Assembly (NCBI GenBank): GCA_023459275.1
Contig: JAEWVC010000032.1
Location: 1 to 63,150, forward strand
From: Bacillota bacterium
Lineage (GTDB): Bacteria; Bacillota; Clostridia; Christensenellales; Aristaeellaceae
Reading direction: 5' to 3'
Length of the DNA stretch: 63,150 nt
The position numbers were made by a program, and so were the translations under genes. This document shows positions 1-6,835 of the stretch, one piece after another (the first letter of the stretch is position 1; each line of letters opens with the position of its first letter). The notes under the pieces were generated by a model that was given only the letters and a program-made list of their open reading frames with translations, was not told the origin of the DNA and did not search any database.

Positions 1-62
1 ACGCTCAGCCGCTGCCTGGCTACCTTTACCGTAGCATCCTTCTCAACAACTTTTCCTGCCAT
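1..62 (-). CDS. 5' end of a gene running off the left edge, function unknown
   Basis: Only the first 20 codons are inside the window. The start ATG (62-60, minus) follows a strong GGAGGAG site seven bases upstream. The peptide begins MAGKVVEKDATVKVARQRLS, a basic amphipathic stretch with no motif I recognise. The ribosome site makes a real start likely; the product cannot be named from this fragment. Confidence 0.55.
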   Translation of the reverse strand, partial: MAGKVVEKDATVKVARQRLS

Positions 63-142
63 GTTAATCTCCTCCAACATCAGTTTAGCATATCCTCCCG
101 ATGTTAGACAAGACTGCTAGTCGTACAAATTAGTCTTCTTCT

Positions 143-290
143 GCACCCGAAGGGTGTCACCATTTTAAGGGTGCTTGTGGGGGGCCGGGGGGAAATCGCC
201 GGCCTCCCCCCTTCCTCTTTCTGTTTCTCTTTCGGGACGAAAGAGAAAGCCACTCCATGCTACAGGCCAGTTGCTAGCAACTGGCCGAGG
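143..290. repeat. Long palindromic intergenic repeat, copy 1
   Basis: About 148 bp that recur at 880-1022, on the other side of the next gene. The order is the same in both: a GC-rich arm beginning gcacccgaagg, a perfect 10-bp stem (ttctctttcg / cgaaagagaa) around gga, then a second perfect stem (gccagttgc / gcaactggc). The GC-rich part between differs. No gene is visible from 63 to 436; this repeat fills most of it. It behaves like a REP/BIME-type element, possibly also a terminator. Confidence 0.75.
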
Positions 291-436
291 CAACGCATTC
301 GTCAAGCAGTCGCACATAGAAGTCGTGATGCAAATATCCACCTTTCCCAAAACAATTCCTGTCTTTGATTCACCCCGCCAAAACTCTGGTATCTACTCCA
401 TATCCTTTACATTACTCCGAAAGGAAGGTCAAGACG

Positions 437-847
437 ATGTACAAGCTGGGCGGTTTATTAGGCATCCTGACAGCTATATTTTTAGGTTTCGCACTGCTCA
501 ACTACATTTTGAAATGGATCAATAGACGCTGGGTAAGCAAGCTCCCCAAGACCTCGAAGTTCAAATCGGCCTACATCAAAGTGATGAAATTCGTGGTCCA
601 AAAGCACCGCTGGTTTGGTCTGGGCGCGACTGTTTCCATGGTGGCGCACATGATCCTGCAAATCACATTCGCCTGGGTATCAACAACCGGCCTGATCACC
701 GCCGCCCTGCTGGTGATCAATGGCATGATCGGCGCATGGATGCATTTTAAGCAAAAGGGCAAGCGGGGGCCTCTTTTGCTGGTGCACCGGGCCATGGGCG
801 TGCTGCTGATTGTGGCGATTGCGGTTCATGTGATTACAAAGATATAA
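437..847 (+). CDS. Small membrane protein, cytochrome b561-like (four-His)
   Basis: 136 aa with about four membrane segments (roughly residues 5-25, 60-80, 84-102, 114-134). The start at 437 is chosen because AAGGAAGG lies just upstream; an earlier in-frame ATG at 365 lacks a site. His57 and His71, and His117 and His131, are each 14 residues apart and sit in or beside helices (KHRWFG...AH and VHR...VH). This spacing is typical of heme-ligating pairs in four-helix b-type cytochromes, so membrane electron transfer is inferred. It stands alone, flanked on both sides by copies of the same palindromic repeat. It could instead be a non-heme membrane protein of that fold. Confidence 0.6.
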   Translation: MYKLGGLLGILTAIFLGFALLNYILKWINRRWVSKLPKTSKFKSAYIKVMKFVVQKHRWFGLGATVSMVAHMILQITFAWVSTTGLITAALLVINGMIGAWMHFKQKGKRGPLLLVHRAMGVLLIVAIAVHVITKI

Positions 848-879
848 ATGATATGGGTGGCGCGGATAATATGTATTTC

Positions 880-1022
880 GCGCCCGAAGGACGCTGCCAA
901 TTTTAAGGCGTTTGTGGGGGCCGCAGGCGGCACTTTGGCAACGAAGCCTTTCTGCTTCTCTTTCGGGACGAAAGAGAAAGCCACCCCATGTCACAGGCCA
1001 GTTGCTTGCAACTGGCCGAGGA
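880..1022. repeat. Long palindromic intergenic repeat, copy 2
   Basis: Second copy of the element at 143-290, same orientation. Both hairpins are kept, the second with one changed loop base (gccagttgc t tgcaactggc). The arm before them (gcgcccgaagg...ttttaaggcg) parallels copy 1 with substitutions. It lies between the end of the cytochrome-like gene and the convergent gene ending at 1056. Confidence 0.75.
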
Positions 1023-1055
1023 AGTGCGCAGCATCAGCCGTCGTAATACACATTA

Positions 1056-1544
1056 TCAATCTATATCGGTGATGGAGATTTCATACACGCAGTGTTCCCC
1101 GCCCCGCAGGATGGATTCCGCCACCCTGGCTTTTACCGGCCTTTTCAGCACCGTGGAGAACATCCGCTCCGCGAAGCCTTCCGAGCATTTGCACAGGTTG
1201 GGCGTATGCGCCGCCCCCGCCCGCACCAGCGGACAGACGCACTCCGCCTTGTTTTCGTCGGCCAGGATACGCTTTCCGTCCGGATCAACGGTCACGGTCC
1301 AACCCCATTGATCCTGCAAGAAATTGAAAAAAGCCTCCGGGTGGCCAACAAAAGGCGCCAGGACCTTCTCCATATTGTTTGCGTCATAATGGACCTTGCC
1401 GCACCGCTTGACGGCTTCCGCCATGGAGATCCCCGGATTTTCCATAAAAATGGCCAGCAGCCCATCTGTCCAGGCACAAACAAGCCCCACATCCCCATTG
1501 CCGCAGCAAACTCCCGTTTCCCGGCAGTATACGGCGCATTTCAT
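1056..1544 (-). CDS. Cysteine-rich protein of unknown function (possibly DUF6144-like)
   Basis: 162 aa from ATG 1544, which has GGGGAG nine bases upstream; the longer in-frame ORF to 1628 lacks a site. The N-terminal part has a Cys cluster (CRETGVCCGNGDVGLVC). The C-terminal third has CVCPL and CKCSEGF, followed by a segment ending SILRGGEHCVYEI. This C-terminal pattern recalls a group of anaerobe proteins with a metal- or ligand-binding Cys fold (DUF6144 or the thiazoline-carboxylate hydrolase-like group). That is from memory and not certain. It is transcribed toward the cytochrome-like gene. No enzyme function can be assigned. Confidence 0.6.
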   Translation of the reverse strand: MKCAVYCRETGVCCGNGDVGLVCAWTDGLLAIFMENPGISMAEAVKRCGKVHYDANNMEKVLAPFVGHPEAFFNFLQDQWGWTVTVDPDGKRILADENKAECVCPLVRAGAAHTPNLCKCSEGFAERMFSTVLKRPVKARVAESILRGGEHCVYEISITDID

Positions 1545-1798
1545 AGGCGGCCACTCCCCACTTACAATTTTCCACAGCCTGTCTTGTGATCTGTATCGTA
1601 TCACAAGGCATGAAAAGATCCAACGCATTTGCCCAAAATTGTTTTTGGCAACCAGCCGCAGAAAAACAGAAGGAGCCCTCTATTCCCTGCTTCCCGGGTG
1701 GAGTGCACCGCCCTGCGCCATCCTTTGTTGTAAATTTTCCCTGGAAGGGAAAAGGAAGCGTTTCCGGAACGTTGGATAGGCAGAAGGGAGGGTTAAAA

Positions 1799-2983
1799 AT
1801 GAAAAAACTGTATGGAGGATTGGTCCTGTTGGTGCTGCTCCTGTCGCTGCCGGTGCTTTCGCTGGCTATGGGCGACGGGGTGGTGGTGAACAATCCCAAT
1901 CCCAAGGACAGGCTGCACATGCGCACCGAGCCCAGCACATCCGCCACGTCCCTGGGCAAGTATTACAATGGGACGCCTGCGACCGTTCTTGATTGGAATG
2001 TGAAGGACGGATGGGTCAAGGTGGGTATAGGGTACGCGGGGGATGTGAACGGCCGGGAAGCCTATCAGTTGGAAGGGTATATGATGCGGCAGTATCTGAC
2101 CAGCGTCTTTGACGGGGCGGCGGACAGGGTGGCGTCCGCCATGCCGGAATACTACTCCAGCAGCAGCAGCTGGGAGCTGTATCAGAAGCCCGATAAGAAC
2201 GCGTCTTCCGCCACCTACGGCTTTGGGGAGCAAATTCGCCTGATGGGCTTTACGGACACGTGGTGGCACATTGCCGTCATGCGGAACGGGGATATTTATA
2301 AAAGCGGGTTCATCCCGGCAAACAGCCGCATGGCCTCTTCCACCGCCGTAGTGAACAACCCCAACCCCAAGGACAGGCTGCATCTGCGTACAAGCGCCGG
2401 CGCCAACGCAGCATCCCTTGGCAAATACTATAACGGCGTCAAGGTGCAGGTGCTGTCCTTCCATATGGACGGTGCCTGGGCGCGGGTGCGCATCGGCAAG
2501 ACGGAAGGGTACATGATGACGGAATTTCTTGCTTTGGGGGAAGATGCCAACAAGGTGAAAACCGCTATCCCCACGGTGCGCCTGACCACCGATAAGGTAA
2601 ATCTGCGGGAAACGGCAGGCTATTCCGGCAGAATCCTTGGCCAATATGCCCTGGGAACCGGCGTGAAAGTATGGGGCGTGGGAGAAACCTGGCTGCATGT
2701 GGAAGTGAACGGAAAGACGGGATACATGCTGGCCTCCATGCTTTCGACGCTGCCCGGGGAAAGCGGGCAGGCAACCTCCGCACCCGTGGTTGGGAAAGCC
2801 GCCACGCTGTCCGCCAACGCCAACTTCCGCAAAACTGCCAGCCTTTCGGGAGATATCCTGGCTTATCTGGGGAAGGGCACGAAAGTAACCGTCCAGAGTC
2901 AGAGCGGGAGTTGGTACCGCGTGCGCATCGGCGTAACGGATGCCTACGGCTGGGTGCAAAAAGGCCTTGTGAAGCTTGATTAG
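1799..2983 (+). CDS. Secreted protein with five bacterial SH3-like repeats
   Basis: 394 aa. ATG 1799 follows AGAAGGGAGGG. Residues 1-24 form a signal peptide (MKKLYGGLVLLVLLLSLPV then LSLAMG). The rest is five SH3b-like repeats at about 28-100, 112-175, 182-245, 258-315 and 330-394. Each has the N/D-x-R/L-x-R-T core, a GTxV/VxV strand and a W-x-x-V/I-x-x-G turn. Repeats 1 and 3 both start VVNNPNPKDRLH, so they are recent duplicates. There is no catalytic domain and no sortase motif. SH3b repeats usually bind peptidoglycan, so a wall-associated or secreted binding role is likely. A terminator follows at 3047, so it appears monocistronic. Confidence 0.8.
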   Translation: MKKLYGGLVLLVLLLSLPVLSLAMGDGVVVNNPNPKDRLHMRTEPSTSATSLGKYYNGTPATVLDWNVKDGWVKVGIGYAGDVNGREAYQLEGYMMRQYLTSVFDGAADRVASAMPEYYSSSSSWELYQKPDKNASSATYGFGEQIRLMGFTDTWWHIAVMRNGDIYKSGFIPANSRMASSTAVVNNPNPKDRLHLRTSAGANAASLGKYYNGVKVQVLSFHMDGAWARVRIGKTEGYMMTEFLALGEDANKVKTAIPTVRLTTDKVNLRETAGYSGRILGQYALGTGVKVWGVGETWLHVEVNGKTGYMLASMLSTLPGESGQATSAPVVGKAATLSANANFRKTASLSGDILAYLGKGTKVTVQSQSGSWYRVRIGVTDAYGWVQKGLVKLD

Positions 2984-3046
2984 GGCGCTGTTGTCTGCGC
3001 CTCCCGCTGAAGTAGCTTGGCCTAGTGCTCATCTTTATGGTTTGAT

Positions 3047-3089
3047 TCCCCCCGCTTTCCAGGGCTTGAGGAAAGCGGGGGCCTTTTTG
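3047..3089 (+). terminator. Rho-independent terminator
   Basis: A 12-bp perfect stem (ccccgctttcc / ggaaagcgggg core) with a nine-base loop, followed by cctttttg. It lies about 65 bases after the SH3 protein stop. Confidence 0.85.
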
Positions 3090-3168
3090 CGTATTTCGGG
3101 GAACTGCGCACCCGTATGCCGGCAGGGCTTTCCCATGGTATAATGGGAAAATAAGGGGGGGATGGACT

Positions 3169-3912
3169 GTGGAGAAGATGCTGGAATCGGCGGATATCCT
3201 GGAAGGGCTGCAAAAGCTTGGGGTCAGGCCCGGCATGGCGCTGGAGGTGCATGCTTCCCTTGGCGCGCTGGGGCATGTGGAGGGCGGTGCCGGTGCGGTG
3301 ATCCATGCGCTGATGGAGGCCGTGGGGCCGGAAGGCGCCATGGCGATGCCCTCCTTCCGCCTATCCAAGCCCCTGCCCCTCACGGAAACGGATAAAGCCT
3401 TGGGGCTTACCTTGAAAATACGCATTCTAGGCCCGAATGAGACACCCAGCGGCATGGGTGCCGTAGCCGATGCCTTCCGCCACCGCCCCGATACCCTCAC
3501 AGGGGAGGGGCTTTTCCGGGTCACCGCCTGGGGAAAGGATGCGCGGATACACGCCAAGGGATTTCAGCACCTGATTGATACGGGCGGATACGCGCTGCTG
3601 CTGGGGGTGGATATCTACCGCCTGTCCGCCATGCATTACGTGGAGGACGCGCTGCCGGAGGCCATAAAGGATAAATTCCGCCCCTGCAATGCGGCGGAAA
3701 AGCTGTATCCGCGGGATCAGTGGTTCATTGAGGCCTGGTCGCCGGCGTGCAAGCCATGGTACGCGATCCAGCAGGCCGCCTACGACAGGGGATTCATCAC
3801 CGACGGGTATATCGGCTGCGCAAAGTGCATGCTGCTTCCTGTTAAGCCCGTGATTTCGCTGTACCGGGAGGCGCTGGAAAGGGATGCCTTGGGGCTGTAC
3901 GGGCTGGCATGA
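3169..3912 (+). CDS. AAC(3)-family N-acetyltransferase (antibiotic NAT-like)
   Basis: 247 aa. GTG start at 3169 after a purine-rich aagggggggatgg; a TATAAT -10 lies at 3139-3144. Family features along the protein: LxxLGVRPGMxLxVHASLGALG near residue 15, a GPEGAMAMPSF strand near 60, NETPSGMGAVADAFR near 90, then the conserved VEDALPEAI region. The family transfers acetyl from acetyl-CoA to an amino group and includes aminoglycoside 3-N-acetyltransferases. Many chromosomal members, probably including this one, are not proven resistance enzymes (compare YokD/FrbF-like proteins). It is slightly shorter than classical AAC(3). The next gene begins 71 bases later. Confidence 0.8.
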   Translation: MEKMLESADILEGLQKLGVRPGMALEVHASLGALGHVEGGAGAVIHALMEAVGPEGAMAMPSFRLSKPLPLTETDKALGLTLKIRILGPNETPSGMGAVADAFRHRPDTLTGEGLFRVTAWGKDARIHAKGFQHLIDTGGYALLLGVDIYRLSAMHYVEDALPEAIKDKFRPCNAAEKLYPRDQWFIEAWSPACKPWYAIQQAAYDRGFITDGYIGCAKCMLLPVKPVISLYREALERDALGLYGLA

Positions 3913-3983
3913 CGGCCTGCTTCAGGAAATTGATCCCGGATGGCATGCCGGTGCGTTCTCCATCCGAAAGGAAAGGGAAAACC

Positions 3984-4544
3984 ATGAAGAAGTTGCTTTT
4001 TTCCAGGGACAGCGCTTGCGTTGCGCCCATCCTCCAACTGATGATGGTACAAAAGCACCGTACGCTGGTCTTGTGGGCGCAAGACTGCGCGCAGCCGCTG
4101 CTGGCGCTTTTTGAAGCCCGGGTCCCTGGTGATCCGCGGCCCCGGGAGGCGCTTGCGGCGGCCGGATGCTGGATGCGCGGAGAGATCAAAATGCCTGTGG
4201 CCAGGAAGGCCATCCTGGCCGCCCACCGCGCCGCATCCGAGGCGGAAGGCGACCCTGCCGCCTGCGCTGCTGCCAGGGCCGTGGCCCATGCCGCCGCAGC
4301 CGTCCATGTGGAGACCCACTCCCCTGGGCTGGTGCTTTATGGGCTGACGGCAGCCGTGTATACCCTGGAAGCAAGGGAGGCGGAAGCCGTTGTGGCCGGG
4401 GAGTGCAAGCGGTACTATGACCGTTTGCTATACTGGCAGGAATATGCCGGCGCGGAAGAAAGGAAATGGGCGCCCTTTTTGGCAAGGGACGATGTGCCCA
4501 ACAAGGAGCGGATGCTTTGGGAAAAGAAAAACCAAAGAGGGTAA
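3984..4544 (+). CDS. Imm5-like putative immunity protein
   Basis: 186 aa from ATG 3984, preceded by GAAAGGAAAGGG. It is an Ala-rich all-helical protein. Two halves have the pattern of the putative immunity (Imm5-like) family: VLWAQDCAQPLLALFEARVPGDPRPREAL, then a central H-x-x-AA region and Ala/His helices, then a C-terminal WQEY segment. No toxin gene adjoins it, so it may be an orphan immunity-like protein. The family name comes from recalled pattern; the role is inference. Confidence 0.6.
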   Translation: MKKLLFSRDSACVAPILQLMMVQKHRTLVLWAQDCAQPLLALFEARVPGDPRPREALAAAGCWMRGEIKMPVARKAILAAHRAASEAEGDPAACAAARAVAHAAAAVHVETHSPGLVLYGLTAAVYTLEAREAEAVVAGECKRYYDRLLYWQEYAGAEERKWAPFLARDDVPNKERMLWEKKNQRG

Positions 4545-4650
4545 ACGCTTCCGGACGATAAAACATTTCGATATTCCGCTTTTCAGTGAACCTTTTCCAT
4601 CCTTCCTTTCTCTTGTTAATGACCGGTCAAAAAATCACGGAGGGCCTTTC

Positions 4651-5127
4651 ATGACGTCGGAGGAATTTGCCGTACGTATTGTGGCCATGCAGGAGACGCT
4701 GTATAGGGTGTCCTACGCCATGCTCGCAATGCGCTGCGACCAGGAAGATGCAGTACAGCAAGCCATCGAAACGGCATGGCGCAAGCGGGATACCCTTCGG
4801 GACGTCGGGGCTATGGAGCGCTGGGTGATCCGCATCCTAGTCCGGGAGTGTTACGCGCTGTCGCGCCGGCGCAGGCGCGAGGTGCCCATGGAGGCGCTGC
4901 CGGAGCGGGAAGCCCCGCCGGATGCGGACAGTGCGCTTCACGGCCTGTTCCTGTCGCTGGAGGAAAGCCTGCGCCTTCCGGCTGTTCTGCATTACATTGA
5001 GGGGTACGGGGTGGAGGACATCGCCCGTGTGCTCCGCCTGCCCGCAGGCACCGTGAAATCTAGGCTGCACCGGGCCAGAAAAAAGCTCAAGGAGACGTGG
5101 GAGGAGCGGGAGGAGGTCAAAGGATGA
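4651..5127 (+). CDS. ECF-type RNA polymerase sigma factor
   Basis: 158 aa. ATG 4651 with ACGGAGG upstream. Region 2 spans about residues 10-70 (LYRVSYAML...DQEDAVQQAIETAWRKR...WVIRILVRECY), and region 4 about 105-150 (LPAVLHYIEGYGVEDIARVL then PAGTVKSRLHRARKKLK). The spacing suits the short SigV/SigM-like group. Its stop overlaps the next start (ATGA), so it is translationally coupled to a membrane partner, the usual sigma/anti-sigma arrangement. A tgaacctttt stretch upstream (about 4587-4596) resembles an ECF -35 element, which would fit autoregulation, but no clear -10 is visible. Confidence 0.9.
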   Translation: MTSEEFAVRIVAMQETLYRVSYAMLAMRCDQEDAVQQAIETAWRKRDTLRDVGAMERWVIRILVRECYALSRRRRREVPMEALPEREAPPDADSALHGLFLSLEESLRLPAVLHYIEGYGVEDIARVLRLPAGTVKSRLHRARKKLKETWEEREEVKG

Positions 5128-6299
5128 ACAGACAGGATTACACAAACGCTTTTGGCAAAGCGCCGGAATCCTTCAAACGCCGGATCGCCACCGCCCTTTT
5201 GCAAACAGGGGAGGGGGAAAAGGTGAAAAAGTTCAGTCTGCGCTTTGTATTGCTGATGGCCGCGCTGCTGTTGGTGCTGATGGGCGCGGTATATGCCGCC
5301 TCAAGGGATTGGAGAATACTTGATTTTTTGACGGGCTGGTACGCGAAAGCCCCTGTCGGCAACCTGAGAAAAGCCATGGAGGAAAACAAGGTTCAGCAAA
5401 GTTACGAATTTGGGGAATATTCGGTCACGCTTTCAGAGGCAGTAGCTGACGGGAAATTTGTATACATCGCCGTCAACGTATCCATGAAGGAGGGAAACAA
5501 CGCCTATTTGATCCCTGCGTACCTGTCGCCAAGCACACTTTTCAGCAATGCCGTGGATATTCCCATGTATGTGCCCGCCAACGCAGAGAAGTATTTTTAC
5601 GACGTGAACCGGCTGAAGTCCGTTTCCAAGATCACGCCGGAGGCTGTCTCCACCAGCGGGGATCGCCGCTCGTTTCTGGCGGCCGCAAACCAGGAGGGAA
5701 AGCGGCTCTATTGCGCAGGCTTTTGGCTTGAGTCCGGGCAGGGAACCAGAAATATGCGGATTACCTCCTTCACCGTGCTTTCGGACGGAAGCGTCTCCTT
5801 TGTGCTGGGGGGCAGGGAGATGACGGAGGAAAAGCAACTGGACGTGAAGATTCATTTTGATGCTGGGGAAGTGAATCTGTCTTCCGGGCAAATCAAGGAA
5901 ACCATATCCAGGACGATCCCCCTTTCGCTGCGTGTGCTGGATGCCATGGACAGAAGGACGGTTAACCTTCATGGCGCCACCATAGAGGGGACGGAGATGG
6001 TACTGGACAGGCTGGAATTGTACCTGACGCCCCTGACGCTGCATTATGAACTGTACTTCACGCTGCCGCAAAGTCCCGGACAGACGCAGAGCCCCTATTT
6101 TGTGGATTTTCTCAATGAGCAAGGGAAGCTGATTTCTCCGGGGCTGAGCATTACCATGGTTCAAAAGCCTCTGGGAGGCGGGCAATATGTGCAGTACGGC
6201 TCCATGCTGCTGGACGCGGTCCCGGATGCGGTCATCTTCAGAGGACGGTCCTTAATGGATTTCCAAAAATACGGGCAGATCACCGTGAAACTGAAATAA
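5124..6299 (+). CDS. DUF4179-type membrane anti-sigma factor
   Basis: 391 aa. It overlaps the sigma gene by four bases. About 35 cytoplasmic residues (MNRQDYTNAFGKAPESFKRR...) are followed by one membrane helix at about 36-58 (FSLRFVLLMAALLLVLMGAVYA) and a large extracytoplasmic part. The start of that part has the DUF4179 look (YEFGEYSVTLSEAVADGKFVYIAVNV). Such proteins hold the cognate sigma at the membrane and release it on an envelope signal. A strong terminator follows directly, so the two genes form a closed operon. Confidence 0.85.
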   Translation: MNRQDYTNAFGKAPESFKRRIATALLQTGEGEKVKKFSLRFVLLMAALLLVLMGAVYAASRDWRILDFLTGWYAKAPVGNLRKAMEENKVQQSYEFGEYSVTLSEAVADGKFVYIAVNVSMKEGNNAYLIPAYLSPSTLFSNAVDIPMYVPANAEKYFYDVNRLKSVSKITPEAVSTSGDRRSFLAAANQEGKRLYCAGFWLESGQGTRNMRITSFTVLSDGSVSFVLGGREMTEEKQLDVKIHFDAGEVNLSSGQIKETISRTIPLSLRVLDAMDRRTVNLHGATIEGTEMVLDRLELYLTPLTLHYELYFTLPQSPGQTQSPYFVDFLNEQGKLISPGLSITMVQKPLGGGQYVQYGSMLLDAVPDAVIFRGRSLMDFQKYGQITVKLK

Positions 6300-6310
6300 C
6301 CGCTTACTGA

Positions 6311-6350
6311 AAAATCCCGCAGGCGCTTGCGCTGCCTGCGGGATTTTTTT
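6311..6350 (+). terminator. Rho-independent terminator of the sigma/anti-sigma operon
   Basis: Stem aaatcccgcaggc / gcctgcgggattt with an 8-base loop and a run of seven T. It begins 12 bases after the DUF4179 stop. Confidence 0.92.
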
Positions 6351-6392
6351 ATATCAACGCCGGTTTACCGGCGGAATCTGTCTTGGCGCCTC

Positions 6393-6452
6393 CGCCTGCA
6401 AAAGCGCCTGCCGGCTATTTCCCTCCTTAATAGCCGGCCGCTTTTGCAGGCG
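6393..6452. repeat. Large intergenic hairpin
   Basis: Inverted repeat of about 60 bases: cgcctgcaaaagcg ... cgcttttgcaggcg on the outside, gccggctat ... atagccggc inside, loop ttccctcctta. It has no T-run, so it is not an obvious terminator. It lies in the 536-base gap between 6300 and 6835, which also holds a second imperfect hairpin (6709-6744) and the shared motif at 6745. No gene is visible in that gap. Confidence 0.6.
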
Positions 6453-6744
6453 TGGCATTGGTATCGGAAAATCATTAAAACCGGATCCGGTCTGTATGTC
6501 ATCGGCTCGCCGGTCTCCCGGCCACCGTCTTGCGTATAGCATACCCGCCCATTATGAAATAAACATGGAAACTTTGTGAACAAACGGCGAAACCTGCAAG
6601 AAAATCCAGATCATCTTTTATCGCTCTGCCAACGATTTGCCGTGCGCTGCATTGATCTTTCCATGCAAAGCAATCGGAAACAGCCGGTGAAGTTTTCCGG
6701 GTGGGTCCAGGGAAGGCACCTTTTTCAAAAGGCGCCCTCCCTGG

Positions 6745-6763
6745 CAACCACAGACAACAAACG
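6745..6763. promoter_or_regulatory. Candidate operator shared with the ABC transporter promoter
   Basis: A 19-bp sequence, caaccacagacaacaaacg, matches 16 of 19 positions of 12642-12660 upstream of the sugar-binding protein gene. Both lie in front of genes of the chitobiose cluster (73 and 84 bases before the start codons). A tgtgataat sequence between here and the phosphorylase start could serve as its -10. Confidence 0.4.
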
Positions 6764-6835
6764 CCATACGCGTGCATGTCATCCTTCGCCGGCTTGTGAT
6801 AATATGAAGCTGAATTGATGCGGGGAGGCTTGTAT

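Noticed and set aside
1793..2959. Long minus-strand open frame (388 codons) opposite the SH3 protein, and similar ones at 7823-9196, 9650-10801 and 12696-13676
   Set aside because: They mirror confidently identified plus-strand genes and have histidine/glycine-rich shadow composition.
3169..3912. Calling the acetyltransferase a proven aminoglycoside-resistance gene
   Set aside because: Family membership is clear but many chromosomal members do not confer resistance, and nothing in the context indicates a resistance locus.
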